From Norana najaformis (lineage: Eukaryota > Annelida > Clitellata > Crassiclitellata > Hormogastridae), in assembly GCA_964023275.1 (NCBI GenBank), contig OZ029914.1:47880530-47944529 (forward strand): 64,000 nucleotides of DNA, in the 5' to 3' direction. Below, one piece after another: positions 11,352 through 22,499 of this stretch. Numbering within the stretch: the first letter of the stretch is position 1; each line of letters opens with the position of its first letter. The translations under genes and the position numbers were made by a program. A model generated the notes under the pieces. It was not told the DNA's origin, made no database searches, and saw only the letters and a list, made by a program, of their open reading frames with translations.

Positions 11352-11530
11352 ATTAGAAATTTAAATCTCGCTAGTACAGTCCGTGCACGGGGACCTTTGG
11401 CACCCATTCAAACGGCAATTGTGGTGAAGGATCTCACCCGATAAATTCATTGCAAAATGAGCAGGATCAAGACCATACGGTCGCTCTATAAAACCGTATA
11501 GGCCTACATTTACATTTTACATTTATTATC
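11352..11530 (+). repeat. SINE-like repeat R1 (pre-duplication copy)
   Basis: Matches the R1 consensus read from about ten copies: aatctcg..agcacggtccgtacacggggacc, cattcaaacgggcagcggtggtgaagg, ctcacccgataaattcattg, then gccatacggtcgctatagaaaa and a tail of ACATTT repeats. A copy lies at the equivalent place in gene B (45168-45350), so this insertion predates the duplication. Confidence 0.7.
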
Positions 11531-11944
11531 GTTCTTCTTTGGATACAAAAGTTATCTGCTAGATTTCTATTTTAATGCAGTTTTGTATTTTCTACACGAA
11601 GTATTACTTATGTTTTCAGAGGGCGCTATGTAAATGTCGCTATGCAATCGTACATACAAGAGCTACATAGATAAATGTGTACAGTACATACTAGGAGGCA
11701 TGCATATATGGGTTGTACGTTAGACTCAGTTGATGCATACATGGGCCAATACAGCCATGTGTTTCGAGAGGAACTGATAAGGCGCTATGGGATAATTCAT
11801 TAATTCAGGCCTATCTCTAATGGTTCTGCCCACATTTACACCAAGTCCGGTTTCGAATCCCTACTAGATCGCACCTATAATTTGCTATTGGTAAAACAAA
11901 CCTCTGCTTCGGCCAGTGTCCGATTAGTGTTAGTTTAGCTACAG

Positions 11945-12022
11945 GAACAAAAGGAAAGAGAGCCACAAATGACCAACCATCTGCAAATTATTCAGATGTC
12001 AAGAAGAAAGTGAACGTCAATG
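11945..12022 (+). CDS. Gene A exon: YSDV cytoplasmic exon
   Basis: Acceptor gctacag, donor G|gtaatc, symmetric phase 1-1, 78 nt. Encodes TKGKRATNDQPSANYSDVKK and then KVNVN. YSDV is a Y-x-x-V motif but lacks a hydrophobic residue at -2, so it is not a strict ITIM. Gene B has AIYSDVKKKVNVN in an 81-nt exon. Confidence 0.85.
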
Positions 12023-12204
12023 GTAATCATCTCATTTAGTCAGTTACTCAAAATTACGTTAAACTGTAATTTATTGTCATGCATAATAAGCCACAACAAT
12101 ATTTAACTGGCAATAAATAAGTAAAAATAGCTATTATCCATAAAGATGTGCAACCGACTGACAGAGCAAAACGCAAGCACAATACATACACAAAGCCATT
12201 CGGG

Positions 12205-12385
12205 AATACGGACAGTGATAAATGTAAATGTACACATTTTCATTAGCACTTGTACGGCCTCGACCATGCTTATGATTCAATGAATTTGTTAGGTGAGATA
12301 CTTCAATACCGCTGCCTGTTTGAATGGGTACCACGCCATTTAAGATCCCCATGTACGGACCGAGTAATGACAAGGAAGTATTATA
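12205..12385 (-). repeat. SINE-like repeat R1 (pre-duplication copy)
   Basis: Minus-orientation R1 with the tail side at the left (tgtaaatgtacac) and the ggtccgtac head side at the right. The matching copy in gene B is at 46045-46215 in the same intron. Confidence 0.65.
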
Positions 12386-12618
12386 GGCAGATACAGTGAA
12401 ACAGTGAGATGAACATGGAGCCCTCACCGTCAGTGGGTATTTATGGCAGCCTCACATCCTTAAACAACACTGTGTGAAAGCAACCAGAACACACTTCAAT
12501 TCCGGTTTGACTTTATGGCCTGAGCGTGTGCCTAGGACATGTCGATAGAACACACACACGCGCGCGCACACATGCGCCCACACTTAACGTAGAACGTATG
12601 AATCTGCGACCTCTTGCC

Positions 12619-12619
<1 letters not shown>

Positions 12620-12652
<33 letters not shown>

Positions 12653-12663
12653 CGAGAGAGAGA

Positions 12664-12719
<56 letters not shown>

Positions 12720-12720
12720 C
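12620..12720. repeat. GA dinucleotide repeat ending in a G run
   Basis: About 95 bp of nearly pure purine GA repeat followed by nine G. Reading frames of Arg-Glu or Ser-Leu through it are artefacts. Confidence 0.95.
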
Positions 12721-13240
12721 ACTGAACTCCTTATTATACAATATAAGGCCAATTCCACCTGACATCCCCAGGCTCACATGGCAAAACTATAAGCCTATAC
12801 AAAGTTGCAAACAATTTAAGACTTATTTTCCCCAGCTCCCTGCGCTTTTGAGGTGAGCTTACAAATTAACGTGAATAAATATATGAATAATAATAAAAAT
12901 ATTAATAATAAATAAATTAAAATAATAAAAATGACACTATATAACTTTATAATAACTGTGATAAATAACACAGTATAACAGTATAACGCTGTATAATAAC
13001 AATAACAACAATAACAATACTGATAATCAATTTGCTCGACACTTTTCATTAGCATACTCCACCAACGATATCGGTGTTTGACTTTCAAATGTAACGAGCA
13101 GAAAAGAAGTAAATCTGTTTTGAACTCTCGCTGGATTCCTCAGTTAATGGAACCAAATGTATATCATTGGAAATGTTTCCGTTCGTTGTTGCAAGTATTC
13201 GGTTAAGTTCATTAAGTGTATTTTGTTTCAATCTTGCCAG

Positions 13241-13317
13241 GCTCTGCGAACGGCAGCTCCGGTGCTAAACTCGGCGAGAAATCACAACCTCTTCAGACTC
13301 CGAGTCAGGGCAACAAG
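13241..13317 (+). CDS. Gene A exon: Ser/Gly/Gln-rich cytoplasmic linker
   Basis: Acceptor cttgccag, donor AAG|gtcaga, phase 1-0, 77 nt. Encodes SANGSSGAKLGEKSQPLQTP and SQGNK, without tyrosine. Highly similar to the exon of gene B at 47471-47547. Confidence 0.82.
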
Positions 13318-13424
13318 GTCAGACAAAAGTTTCTGCTATAAAAACGATCTCAATGTGTAGGAAGGTTCAGCCTTTAAACCCAACGCACTGAAGTGAGACG
13401 CACAGTGCTTTAGAGATATTGGTA

Positions 13425-13530
13425 AGGTGAGATAAGATGAGGTAAGATAAGGTAAGATAAGGTAAGATTAGGTAAGACAAGGTAGGTTAAAGTAAGGCAA
13501 GGTAAGGTAAGAGGAGGCAAGACGAGTAAG
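13425..13530. repeat. GGTAAGATAA decamer repeat
   Basis: About 100 bp of a 10-bp unit near ggtaagataa. Gene B has a decayed counterpart at about 47660-47760 in the same intron, so the repeat was there before duplication. Confidence 0.85.
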
Positions 13531-14269
13531 GTAATTGTTTATTTATTACATAGCTCTGTCAACATTATTCCTCAGAGGAGTTGTCCTTGGTTGCTGGATA
13601 TTTCGATTGAAGTGCCAACATTACAACAGCAATACCACAACCTTCTCTTACGGCTTACACTGCTTGACAACGAGTTTTCAACTTGACAAGACGCACCGGG
13701 ATTCGAACCCAGTGCGTCTTGCTGTAGAATTCTCTTTACGGTTTGATTAATATACAAGACTTGACAATGGCAAGCTTTACGGAATAGTATACGCCCACGG
13801 GTAAAGTTACGATCCACGATAGATGTTTGACATCAGAAAAATTACTTAAAACAATAAGTTTTCTTAAATTGAGACAACATGAACAATTGATTATTGAAAA
13901 ATAAGTAGGGGCCATCGGAACAAAAAACAACATGTAGGCCTGCGCAGACCACGTGTATTAGGCCCACAGTCCAAAGTAAATGTAAATCTCGAACATATCT
14001 GAGCGCCGTACAAAAGCTGCATCAAAGAAACCAGCCTATATTTATATCGGCGCTGTACCAAATCAAGTCCGCCTGGGCCACGTTGGTTGGTCAATCTCGA
14101 TGCCAGACCAGAATCCGTCGGGCTGGGTAAAGCCAGAGGAAACAACGTGGTGCTACGGTGGAAATCTGGTAGAATTTTCCCACCGTTGCCTGGCTTCTGT
14201 TTTCTCTGACCCATCGGAATTCGACCTGGCTTCTCCAACGGTATATGACTTTTGACTGCGATTTTGACT

Positions 14270-14335
14270 TGAAGCGACCATCGACTGATGCCTTATCATT
14301 ATGATAACGGCGCTTTAGAAGACATTAGATTAGAT
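14270..14335 (+). repeat. L2-like LINE tail remnant
   Basis: The short segment gcgaccatcgactgatgcc...aacggcgctttagaag matches the shared LINE tail seen at 17380, 40225 and 55265. Confidence 0.55.
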
Positions 14336-14601
14336 TAGGAAATCGACAATGCTGGTGGTCAGAATAATTATCCTGCACTTTAAAGTTTAAACTCCAAGAA
14401 GGTAGCGTACTCGTATATGTATATACCAAAGTTTATAACGAATGTATGTGTATATTTATATACTTAATAGAGCACCTCTTTTGTTACTTCACAATTAGGA
14501 TATAATAAGCAATTTAAAGTTAAATACAGCATACGATGATCAGTAACTTGTAACTTCTTTCAAATTGAAACCATTGTGTGTATTCGATTCCGTTTCTTTA
14601 G

Positions 14602-14763
14602 AATCTCATTGGAGCCGACGGAACAGTGTATGCCGATTTCAGTGGAGCGAAACAGCCTGCCAACAAAGCGCAGACATCAAAGCCGCCTATGTTCAGTCAG
14701 GTGGAAGTCTACGCATCGATTGATCACAACGGAAGGGCTGTACCAATTCCGCCACAATTGTAG
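14602..14763 (+). CDS. Gene A terminal exon: two tyrosine motifs
   Basis: Acceptor ttctttag, phase 0, stop TAG at 14761-14763. Encodes NLIGADGTVYADFSGAKQ ... FSQVEVYASIDHNGRAVPIP and ends PPQL. TVYADF and EVYASI are Y-x-x-hydrophobic motifs 27 residues apart, too far for an ITAM. About 75% identical to the terminal exon of gene B. Candidate polyadenylation signal at 14785. Confidence 0.9.
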   Translation, partial: NLIGADGTVYADFSGAKQPANKAQTSKPPMFSQVEVYASIDHNGRAVPIPPQL

Positions 14764-14784
14764 CAGTGTCTACTAAGAAGACCA

Positions 14785-14790
14785 AATAAA
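14785..14790 (+). promoter_or_regulatory. Candidate polyadenylation signal AATAAA, gene A
   Basis: AATAAA lies 22 bases after the stop codon. It is close to the stop, so longer 3' UTRs are possible. The matching sequence in gene B (agaatcaaaaac) has lost the hexamer. Confidence 0.45.
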
Positions 14791-16429
14791 AAAGGCTACT
14801 TTTTATACAAGATCTGTATCATAGGCTTTCTGTCTCTATTTCCATAAACTCATACACCTTTCGTTCTCATCACAATTCTTGTCTTCACAGTTCTTAAGTA
14901 TACTCTTTACTGTAGGCCTACTTTATAAATGTATGTTACTCTTTTTTCTTTCTTTACCATCACAACAAGTAAAACCCGGTTTTGCAAGAGAGTGCATATA
15001 ATCGGAATCTAATATAATCCATTCTAATCAGATCTAAATAAAATGAATTATCTTGTGTCATTATCAAAATATCTAAGGCATCAAGACTAGTGAAATTGTA
15101 ATCAAAATCATAATCAATTGAAGCGGGTTGAATTATCTCCTCTTATCCTCTCGCAATAGCCCTCCGGTCGCTCACTCTAAAGGAAAAACAACACTATTAG
15201 CAAATTCGATCCAGACAGGTCCTCTAATTCTTATCTTTCTCACTGCTTCAAATCCAGGCATCCACCGTTGTCTTCCACCTGTCGAAATTCCTGACATTTG
15301 ACCCGGAACTTAACTTTACTTAGCCTGTTTCATCAAACCGTGTTTAGGATAATCGAGCAATCGTAAAATGAGATGTTTGTTTTGACTCAGCTGTTTTCGA
15401 TAATCAGGAAATGATATGGAGTTCGCGTTTACGAGTAGAACTTCAGTATTTTGCAGGTGTATGCTGTTCATGATTCTGCTCGATACAATGCAGTTGACGG
15501 AATAGCAGAACTCTTGTTAATCAAGAATTTGTGTAAGATATATGGTAAATGAACAATATTCATGTCGCTATTCAATTTCTCATATAATGGACTGTGCTGA
15601 GATTGGGTTGAGGAATGCCAACAATTATGGCACTATGTATAAGTCTAAACTATAGTAAATGACACCAGTTAAATACACAGCTAACAGAGATAAATGTATG
15701 TGGCATAGTGGTGCTTTCATTTCTAGACGACTATGATTATACTCAGGTAACTCTACTAAAACTTTGTCTATGGCTTTCATGACATTTTGATCAGAAAATT
15801 AACAGCAGGCCTATTATACGGTATCTGTGTGAACATTCTCCAATGGTGTGAAATGTGAATCTTGTCTTATAGTGCAATATGTGTCTCATAATGGCAATCC
15901 TAAGGTACTGGTGAAGACGTGTTTAGGCAAAGGGCTCCATTTTAGGTCCACTTTTATGTTTATGTATATTAATGATCTTCTTCATGTGTCTGATCTGTTT
16001 TGCTTCATTATATTTTCTTGATGACAAATTCTTTTGCTTCTGATTAGTCAACAGTTGCCTTAATTAATCAAAAATAAACTGTGATTGAAATAAAGTGTCT
16101 GAATCAGAGCTAACAAACTGTCACTAAACCACAGTGAGATTTATTTCATACTGTTTTGTTCAAATCGCGACGCATATCCTGTTTGTATTTGCATCAATAT
16201 TGGACCAGTAATGTTACTTGTAGCTAAGTTTCTAGCACTGTACATTGATGCTTACCTTACCTGGAAAGATCACAGTTTGACTATACAGATAGAAACATAT
16301 CTAAAATATTCGTTGTCCCAAATTTTTTGAATAAAAAGTATTACCTCGAAACGTACTTGCAAATTAATCCTTACCTATGGCATTTTAATATGATTTCCAA
16401 TCTCGCTTAGGCCCTAAATGTAATTATAC

Positions 16430-16650
16430 GTTTCTCTATAGTGACCGTATGACCTGGACTCTGCTCACTTTTCAATGAAAATATCGGGTGAGATCCTTCA
16501 CAACCGCTGCCCATTTGATTGGGACCACGCCGTTAAGGTCCTCGTGTACGGACCGTGCTAGCCCGAGATTCAAATCTATGAAAATAAGCCGTGATCGAGT
16601 TGCGAATTGGCACCTTCACAACCAGAGGCGCCTTGACATACGCTTCAATC
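16430..16650 (-). repeat. SINE-like repeat R1
   Basis: One of the longer copies: left side agtgaccgtatgacctgg, middle gggtgagatccttcacaac, right side acggaccgtgctagcccgag followed by the head region up to ggcgccttgacatacgc. The head contains a B-box-like ggtTCGcaactcg in reverse. Confidence 0.65.
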
Positions 16651-17379
16651 AATATAGTTAACCAGGCTATTCAGAAACCTGAACATTTTGCAGAAAGATG
16701 TCCTCCGAACTATCTGTGGTAGGCCTATACAAGTAGAGTCAAGTGCCAACCTATCTTTGTTATTCTCAATATGCTAAAATCCATTGCTAAACTTCAATTT
16801 TTTATATTTATGTAATCATTTATATTGCATTTGTCTGATTTATGATATATTTGATGGTTGTTTCCACCTTGCTTCAGTGCAGCATTGCAATTTCGGCAGA
16901 CTTTCAAAAAAATTGAACATGTTTCGCTTGTAAAAGAACAATAGGGGCCTACGATTCTCCATCTTGACCATTGACCGGCAGCATGGAATTATGTGTCTTG
17001 ATCACGGACCAACTGCAAGGAATTGTGTGCCTGAAAATATATCTAGCTTACCTAGGCCTACTCTGCACCATTCTAAAAATTAGGTCACTTGTTAGCCAAA
17101 TTTTGCCAGTGTATTTTGTTACTGTTGTTTGTTATTTGCTATTCACGGAAATCGGTTGTATGAAATTTAGGTTTCCGAACTTGTTCCTCTGGTTTCACTT
17201 TTAAATACTTGTTAATAATATTATGCTTGTTTGAACATGCTCTGAGATATTCAATAAAAGTCTTCAAACTCGAAACTTCATTATGTGATTTTCATTTTGG
17301 CTCGTATGAGTTTCATCTTGTGTTGTCTGCTTTTATTCCAACAGAAATTTTGGAGATTTAGCCTACATTTACATCAGTT

Positions 17380-17445
17380 GAGGCGACCATCGATTGATGC
17401 CTTGTGCATTATGATTATAACGGCGCTATAGAAATAATAAGATTA
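17380..17445 (+). repeat. L2-like LINE tail remnant
   Basis: gcgaccatcgattgatgcc...cattatgat...aacggcgctatagaaat, a short 3' tail copy. Confidence 0.6.
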
Positions 17446-17454
17446 TGCCGTTAC

Positions 17455-17560
17455 GGTATATATAATATATATATATAATACAACTGTATAATACAACTGT
17501 ATAATACAACTGTATATATATATATATACACATATATATATATATATAATACAACTGTAG
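17455..17560. repeat. AT dinucleotide repeat with ACAACTGTAT units
   Basis: ATATAT blocks alternate with three copies of aatacaactgtat over about 100 bp. Confidence 0.85.
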
Positions 17561-17599
17561 GCCTATTTGTTATTGTTATTTGTTATTGACTACTTCAAA

Positions 17600-17755
17600 A
17601 GTTCTGCGTAAGTGTACATACGATCATATCGAGTAACATCGACAGCGCTGAGCAACAGCGCATGAAGGATTTTCTCAAGGTCACAACACAATATTCGTCT
17701 CCTGGAAGGCTCGAATCCAAACTCTCCTCGTTAAAAGTTTAGCGCTATAGTCATT
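17600..17755 (-). repeat. tRNA-derived SINE, family S1
   Basis: In reverse: B-box-like gattcgagcc, body accttgagaaaatcc and cagcgctg. Decayed copy. Confidence 0.6.
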
Positions 17756-18234
17756 CGTATACCGTATCAAACACACACACACGCACACGTAGGGCCAATA
17801 CATATATATACACATACATATATACATACATCTACATAGACACGTGATAGGCCTATATATTGTAACCCTGAAATAAGGTTAGTTATTTTAATATTTTGGG
17901 GTTGCCACTTGATTTCATAAATATGATGACCCTGGTAGGAACAGTGAAGTTAAGACACACAAGCTGTGTTAGTACTCGGAAAGGTGATCGTCCGTAGAAA
18001 TAACACGCCATCTGGTGCTCCCTCGGCCCTCCATCTTTTATTGGTCGATAAATGTTTAAGCTACCAGCTCAAGTTGGAAGATTTAGACGAACGAGTGTTA
18101 TGTAATTGTTGTGGTCGGGTTTGCGCCTCTAGGTGAATTATCTTTCTACCTCAGTACCATAATTTTGAGGAGTTCTCACAGACGCATATGGGCCTAAATA
18201 AGTAGCTCAATACAATACATACAAACTCATCGAT

Positions 18235-18530
18235 GCTCCAACACTTGCAATTTCTGCTTCGGCCTTTCACTCAAAACTCAAAACATTCCTCTTTCACAGA
18301 TCTTACCCTGACACTCCTTCTTCCTCTTATCTCTCTCTCCTCTCCAACCCCAAACACCCCCCCCCCATAGCTGCCACGCTGTCTCTCCGTCTGACTTTTG
18401 GATCTTGACCTGGAACAGAACCCTTTTGCCTATCGATTTTGTTTTGACTGAGCGCCTGTGAATAAGCTGGTCCCTGTGTCGCGGCTTTCGTTGGGCGCTG
18501 TAGAAATCTCGGAATTACGATTACGATTAA
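18235..18530 (+). mobile_element. L2-like LINE 3' end, tail family R2
   Basis: Begins with remnants of SKLKTFLFHRSYP (ctcaaaacattcctctttcac), then cttgacctggaacagaaccc, tgactgagcgcctgtgaat, and the tail ggcgctgtagaaatc...attacgattacgatt. Other copies are at 21495, 24505 and 44930. Confidence 0.75.
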
Positions 18531-18925
18531 ATATAAATGTACACGGTTTTCTATAACGACCGTATGGCCTCGCCCCTGCACGGTTTGCAATGAATTAAAG
18601 GGAAAGGGGTCAGATCTATCACTTCCACTGCCCGTTTGCATTTTCGCCGATCCCACTTAAGTTCAGCAAATATTCATGATGCAGCGTGCTACGTTCAGCT
18701 ACGTGGAAGCCTAACGTCGAGCCCTAATTCGAGCCCAAATTACAGATATATCACATGCGGCATTGTGTTGTCAAAAACAATGTTTTTTTCTAACTAAATT
18801 AGTCTCACCTTAGCAGACATTGGTTTCCTCTATATATGAAGCAGACGTAAGTGGGATCGGCGAAAATGCTGCCCGTTTGAATAGGCGACCCGCCATTTAA
18901 GGTCCCCATATACGGACCGTGTATT
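18530..18925 (-). repeat. SINE-like repeat R1, split by a MITE
   Basis: R1 sequence (18530-18637 and 18870-18925) is interrupted by the element at 18638-18869. The first part carries accgtatggcctcgcccctg and cactgcccgttt; the second resumes with tgcccgtttgaatagg and ccgccatttaaggtcc. Confidence 0.75.
18638..18869. mobile_element. MITE with 22-bp perfect inverted ends and 9-bp target duplication
   Basis: 232 bp bounded by perfect 22-bp inverted repeats (left begins GCATTTTCGCCGATC). It is flanked by the direct 9-bp repeat TGCCCGTTT (18629-18637 and 18870-18878). Removing it restores a continuous R1 repeat, so the insertion site is certain. A 9-bp duplication is typical of Mutator-like transposons; family assignment rests on that alone. 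No coding capacity. Confidence 0.88.
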
Positions 18926-19734
18926 GGTGGACTGGTGTATTACAATCGTTGAGGACGATATAAGTAATAGGCCTATAATTCAGAGCGTCTAACGCTGGGG
19001 ATGACGTATGATCATATGCAGGCTTGTGCCTACAGTTTGCCTAGAAACAAAGGATCTTCAAAATAGGCCTATCACGTGTAGATTTCGGTTTGTTGGTAGA
19101 CGACAGCACGATAACGAACAGCGCAACAGCTGCCTGGAGCGCTAGTATTGCTCTCTAAATGTAGGTTAGTTTGCACAATATCGCTCGATTGTCGCTTTGG
19201 TAAGACGTCTGTATTGCGCGTAGAACATGTAGGAGGATGGCAGATAGGGTCCCTGATTATTACTAAATTTCATAGATTTGTATCCCTGGTTAGCACGGTT
19301 GCAATCGTGGACCTAAATTGAGCTAATGGGTCGATATAAACGAGCTCCATTTGATCGAAGAAAATCCATGATTGGCAGATGATGGAGTAAAGCTATAACC
19401 ATGAATCGCCATACTGTGTGGTTATTGCGAATGAGATGCTGAGCCAGTTTATCGTTTCCGTTTCACCAGTAGTTTATAGGCTGTAGTAGAAAAGTTACCA
19501 TGTTAATAATATGTATTGTTTTAAAGAACGAAACCGTTTCCAGTATTTTTGGACCGCCGAATATTTTTGCAAGAGGATCCCCGTGAACAGGGGCGTAATA
19601 ATTATAATACGCATCTGAGCTACAGAGAGTTTGGGGTCTTGCTCTCCGCAATAGCCTAGTTTATTTTTGTCCTGACCTTCGAGATTGTGACTCGATTTCT
19701 CCACGGGTTACGTGTACATAATTTCCTACAGCGG

Positions 19735-19960
19735 CCCAATCGCCCCGACCCTGCTAATTTTTTCGACGCCTTTATCGAGTGAGGCCCTTAACCACCGCTG
19801 CCCGGTTGAATGGGTGCCATGTCATTTAAGGTTTTTCCCGTGAATGGACCGTGATAGTCCGAGATTAAAGTCTCTGAAACAAGCCATGAACGGTATGCGA
19901 ACATATTAAGCACAGAGGTTCAAGGTTGGCTGAAGCGTACGTCAAAACGCCTCAGTGCAG
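19735..19960 (-). repeat. SINE-like repeat R1
   Basis: Contains gaccctgctaattttt, tgaggcccttaaccaccgct, cccggttgaatgggtgcc and the head region with tgaacctctgtgc. No insertion is seen in it. Confidence 0.6.
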
Positions 19961-21207
19961 TGGTTCTAACAGATTTTTTGTCTCTGAACCACGTAAAACC
20001 CTAGTTATGTTATGCTAAGTTTCGTTGGAAGATGAATTGAACACCAACGGCCCTTGCAACCATAAGCTATTGTTCAAAATGAACATCGTACTTTGTAAGT
20101 TATCCTTTCAAGGCAGCTGAAGCAGATTTGCATACATAGGGCCTATATTGTATTTAGCTCTTTATGATTTCTGACTGTTTTGTGTTTAAATAGGTTTTCC
20201 AAGGAAATGTCTGTTTTAAAGAAGAATCTGATATCTTTTCGAGATATACTGTGCATTTGTGCCATGTTACACTCCAATCCAAGCTTTAACAAATGTAAGT
20301 CATTAAGAAAGTTGTGAGGAACATTAGATTTTGAACTGCTCTTTAGGTTGTTATTAGTTTCACAATCATTGCCTCATTACTAAACAACTGTCTACTTGGA
20401 AACTATCTGCCGGGTTCATGCATAAAGGGAGTTCCCACACAAATTGAGATGCTGGACATGACATCATTTGTTCCTAAAATATTCATCTGAAATTAACTGA
20501 AAAACCTAAGACAATAAAGAAAGGGAGAGAAGAAGTCGGTTGAAAATGAAGGGCCAGAAGTGGCAGGTATGCAAGGGGATGAAGTAGGTTGTGGCAGGAA
20601 GTGTAAAATTTAACACTACTAAATAAAGAAGGCAGCAAAGTTACATACTTTATTGCTTATTTTCATGAAAATTTCTTTAACATTATTGCATATTTATTAT
20701 GCATCTCTTTCAGCTGTGGTATTCAGGTGCATGATCCTGGTGATATGTGGATGATATTAAAGCTGAGCCACAAAGCTGCACAGTGTAACAAATGGACACC
20801 CTTTCCTTTGGGGATGCATTATTCACAAATGTTCAAGCTTTCCATTGTATGTCAGAGTTGATGTAGACTTGGTGTTGCTTGTCATGACAGATAAATAAAA
20901 TAGGTTAATTGTAGGAAGGTCGACAACCTCTGATCTTTTTTCGTTGTTTACAGGATTTAGGATTTTGTTATTTACCGCTTCATGTGCATGTGTTTGTGTG
21001 CTTCGTATGCAACATTTCCTTGATTTGTTGCAAGTTTTTGGAATTTTGCTGGAGTACATACTTCCTTGTCATTCTCTGTTTACAGTCACTCCTCTTTTTC
21101 TCAATTCTGCAGATGAAAACTGAACCCTTGCAAGGTTCTGAACAGGAAGTTCCTGGTTGCTCTGTGCTTCGTGACAAAATGTAGAATTAGTCTTTGACCT
21201 TGGTGAT

Positions 21208-21312
21208 GATCTCTGTGATGAAAGAAGCTTGTTTTGATAGCTCGATGTACATTTCTGTGTCATAGATATGTAGATTGAGCTATCAAAACAAGCTTTTGTC
21301 TTCACAGAGATC
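21208..21312. other. Long near-perfect hairpin
   Basis: A left arm (21208-21251) and right arm (21269-21312) pair over 44 positions with about four mismatches and one wobble, leaving a 17-nt loop. The central 19 pairs, AAGCTTGTTTTGATAGCTC, are uninterrupted. It lies about 470 bp before the first visible exon of gene C. Could be a microRNA-like precursor or a small fold-back element. Confidence 0.7.
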
Positions 21313-21494
21313 TGTTTATGTTTTAGTTAATTGGTACTGATTTAGGTGCCTGCACTGGTTATTTATCATTTTGTGGCATCTTTCTGTCTATCTACATGTA
21401 TCTGTCTGTCTGTCTGTCCTTCTGTCTTTTTGTTTGTTTGCCTATTAGACAAATTTTCCTTGTATAACTGTTTATATTTAAACAGTAAATCTTT

Positions 21495-21740
21495 CACTCA
21501 AATCTGGAAACACTCCTCTTCCACAAACCCTATCCTGATTCTTTATCTTTCCTTAATCTCTCTTTCTGGTTCGATTCTAAACACCATCCACCATAACCTT
21601 CTGACTCTTGGATCGTGACCTGGAACTGAACCCTTCCAGCCCATCAATTTTGTTTTGACTGAGCGCCTGTGAATAAGCTGGTTCCCACAACTTAGCTTTC
21701 ATTGGACAGTGTAGAAATCTTCAGCTTACAATCACAATAT
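21495..21740 (+). mobile_element. L2-like LINE 3' end, tail family R2
   Basis: Remnant of the C-terminal motif (ctctggaaacactcctcttcc), then cgtgacctggaactgaaccc, tgactgagcgcctgtgaataag and a decayed tail gtgtagaaatctt. Ends about 40 bp before the gene C acceptor. Confidence 0.7.
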
Positions 21741-21782
21741 TTCACATGCAGTTTCTGTGTAATGGCTGTTAGTGTTTTGCAG

Positions 21783-22097
21783 GTGTTGAGTGTACACTGG
21801 TTGTAAAGCCACAGAATGTGGCTGCTGTGAGTGGAGAAAGAGTTACGTTAAAATGTGCTTCAGATGTCTCTAAAGGAAACGTAGCATGGAGTACTCTTAA
21901 CCCCGGATCGTCTGACAAAGACTATATTTATATTGGAGGTTCCTTGGGTCCGAGTGTTTCTTCATATATTTCAGTTTCTGAGAAAGATGATGGAAGCTGC
22001 AGTTTGCATGTCAATACTTCAACAACAGCTGCTAAAAGGTATATTTGTGCAGAACGTGACTCTGGAGTTGAGGCCAGTGCAGAATTAATCGTTCTGA
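21783..22097 (+). CDS. Gene C exon: Ig domain 1 (V-like)
   Basis: Acceptor gttttgcag, donor A|gtaaga, phase 1-1. Landmarks: VTLKCASD (Cys), VAWST (Trp), AAKRYICAE (second Cys), SAELIVL (G strand). An extra Cys in GSCSLHV. About 55% identical by eye to the first Ig exon of gene D. Confidence 0.88.
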
Positions 22098-22499
22098 GTA
22101 AGATTTCTTTCTTACTTTTCTTGTATTGTTTTAATTCAAACATTCTAATCAAATCTAATCTCATGTTATAACTTCTGTAATCACAAATGAATTGGAATGA
22201 TAGTACAATGTTAAATCCATTTGCAGATGTATATAAAGTTTTATTACAAGATGTCCCTGCTAGTTATCCATAAAACATCAGCAGAGGTCTATCTTTGACA
22301 GAGTGATATATGACTACATAGTGTATTTACACAAAACACTGTTACTCATATCCTGTTCAGCGTTCGGCTGGCCTATGCGTGCTCTAGGAGATTCATGCCA
22401 ATCAAATTACAACCATAAAAATTCCTGTTTTACATTAAACGATTATCATCAGATTCGCATAACCCAACTGACGACTTACTTAGTAGGATCAGTGGCGGC

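Larger units (their letters stand above)
499..14763 (+). other. Gene A: long-tailed three-Ig membrane receptor (5' partial)
   Basis: Nine exons are visible: 499-831, 2673-2975, 3737-3955, 5141-5266, 5749-5802, 9926-9985, 11945-12022, 13241-13317 and 14602-14763. With one base from an upstream signal-peptide exon they sum to 1413 nt, 471 codons including the stop, with all phases compatible. Order: V-like Ig, CD80-like C2 Ig, I-type Ig, membrane helix, then a cytoplasmic tail with tyrosines in VVYAEV, ANYSDV, TVYADF and EVYASI. VVYAEV fits the ITIM consensus, which in vertebrate receptors recruits SH2 phosphatases; that role here is inference. Introns carry SINEs, an inverted-repeat element (4194-4862), a minisatellite (6420-6775) and two LINE tails (7075-7870, 8535-9060) not found in gene B. 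Gene B is its tandem paralogue. Confidence 0.85.
14764..21782. other. Intergenic region between genes A and C
   Basis: From 14764 to about 15600 it is the 3' flank of A, alignable to 48827-49680 after gene B, including a short LINE-like stretch at 15225-15330. The rest holds R1 copies (16430, 18530, 19735), a SINE (17600), an AT repeat (17455), a LINE tail (18235), a MITE (18638), another LINE tail (21495) and a hairpin (21208). No host gene is recognised; a signal-peptide exon for gene C may lie here but was not found. Confidence 0.6.

Noticed and set aside
12134-12427. 97-codon frame on the minus strand
   Set aside because: It runs through an R1 repeat copy and is not conserved in the matching copy at 46045.
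12513-12856. Arg-Glu and Ser-Leu rich frames
   Set aside because: They are products of the GA dinucleotide repeat.
16971-17204. 77-codon hydrophobic frame near an AATAAA (17252)
   Set aside because: Amino-acid content follows base composition; no family motif, no splice context and no counterpart after gene B.
21346-21480. Possible signal-peptide exon of gene C (hydrophobic frame from ATG at 21346)
   Set aside because: The hydrophobicity comes from a CTGT repeat and no donor in phase 1 follows; the true signal exon remains unknown.
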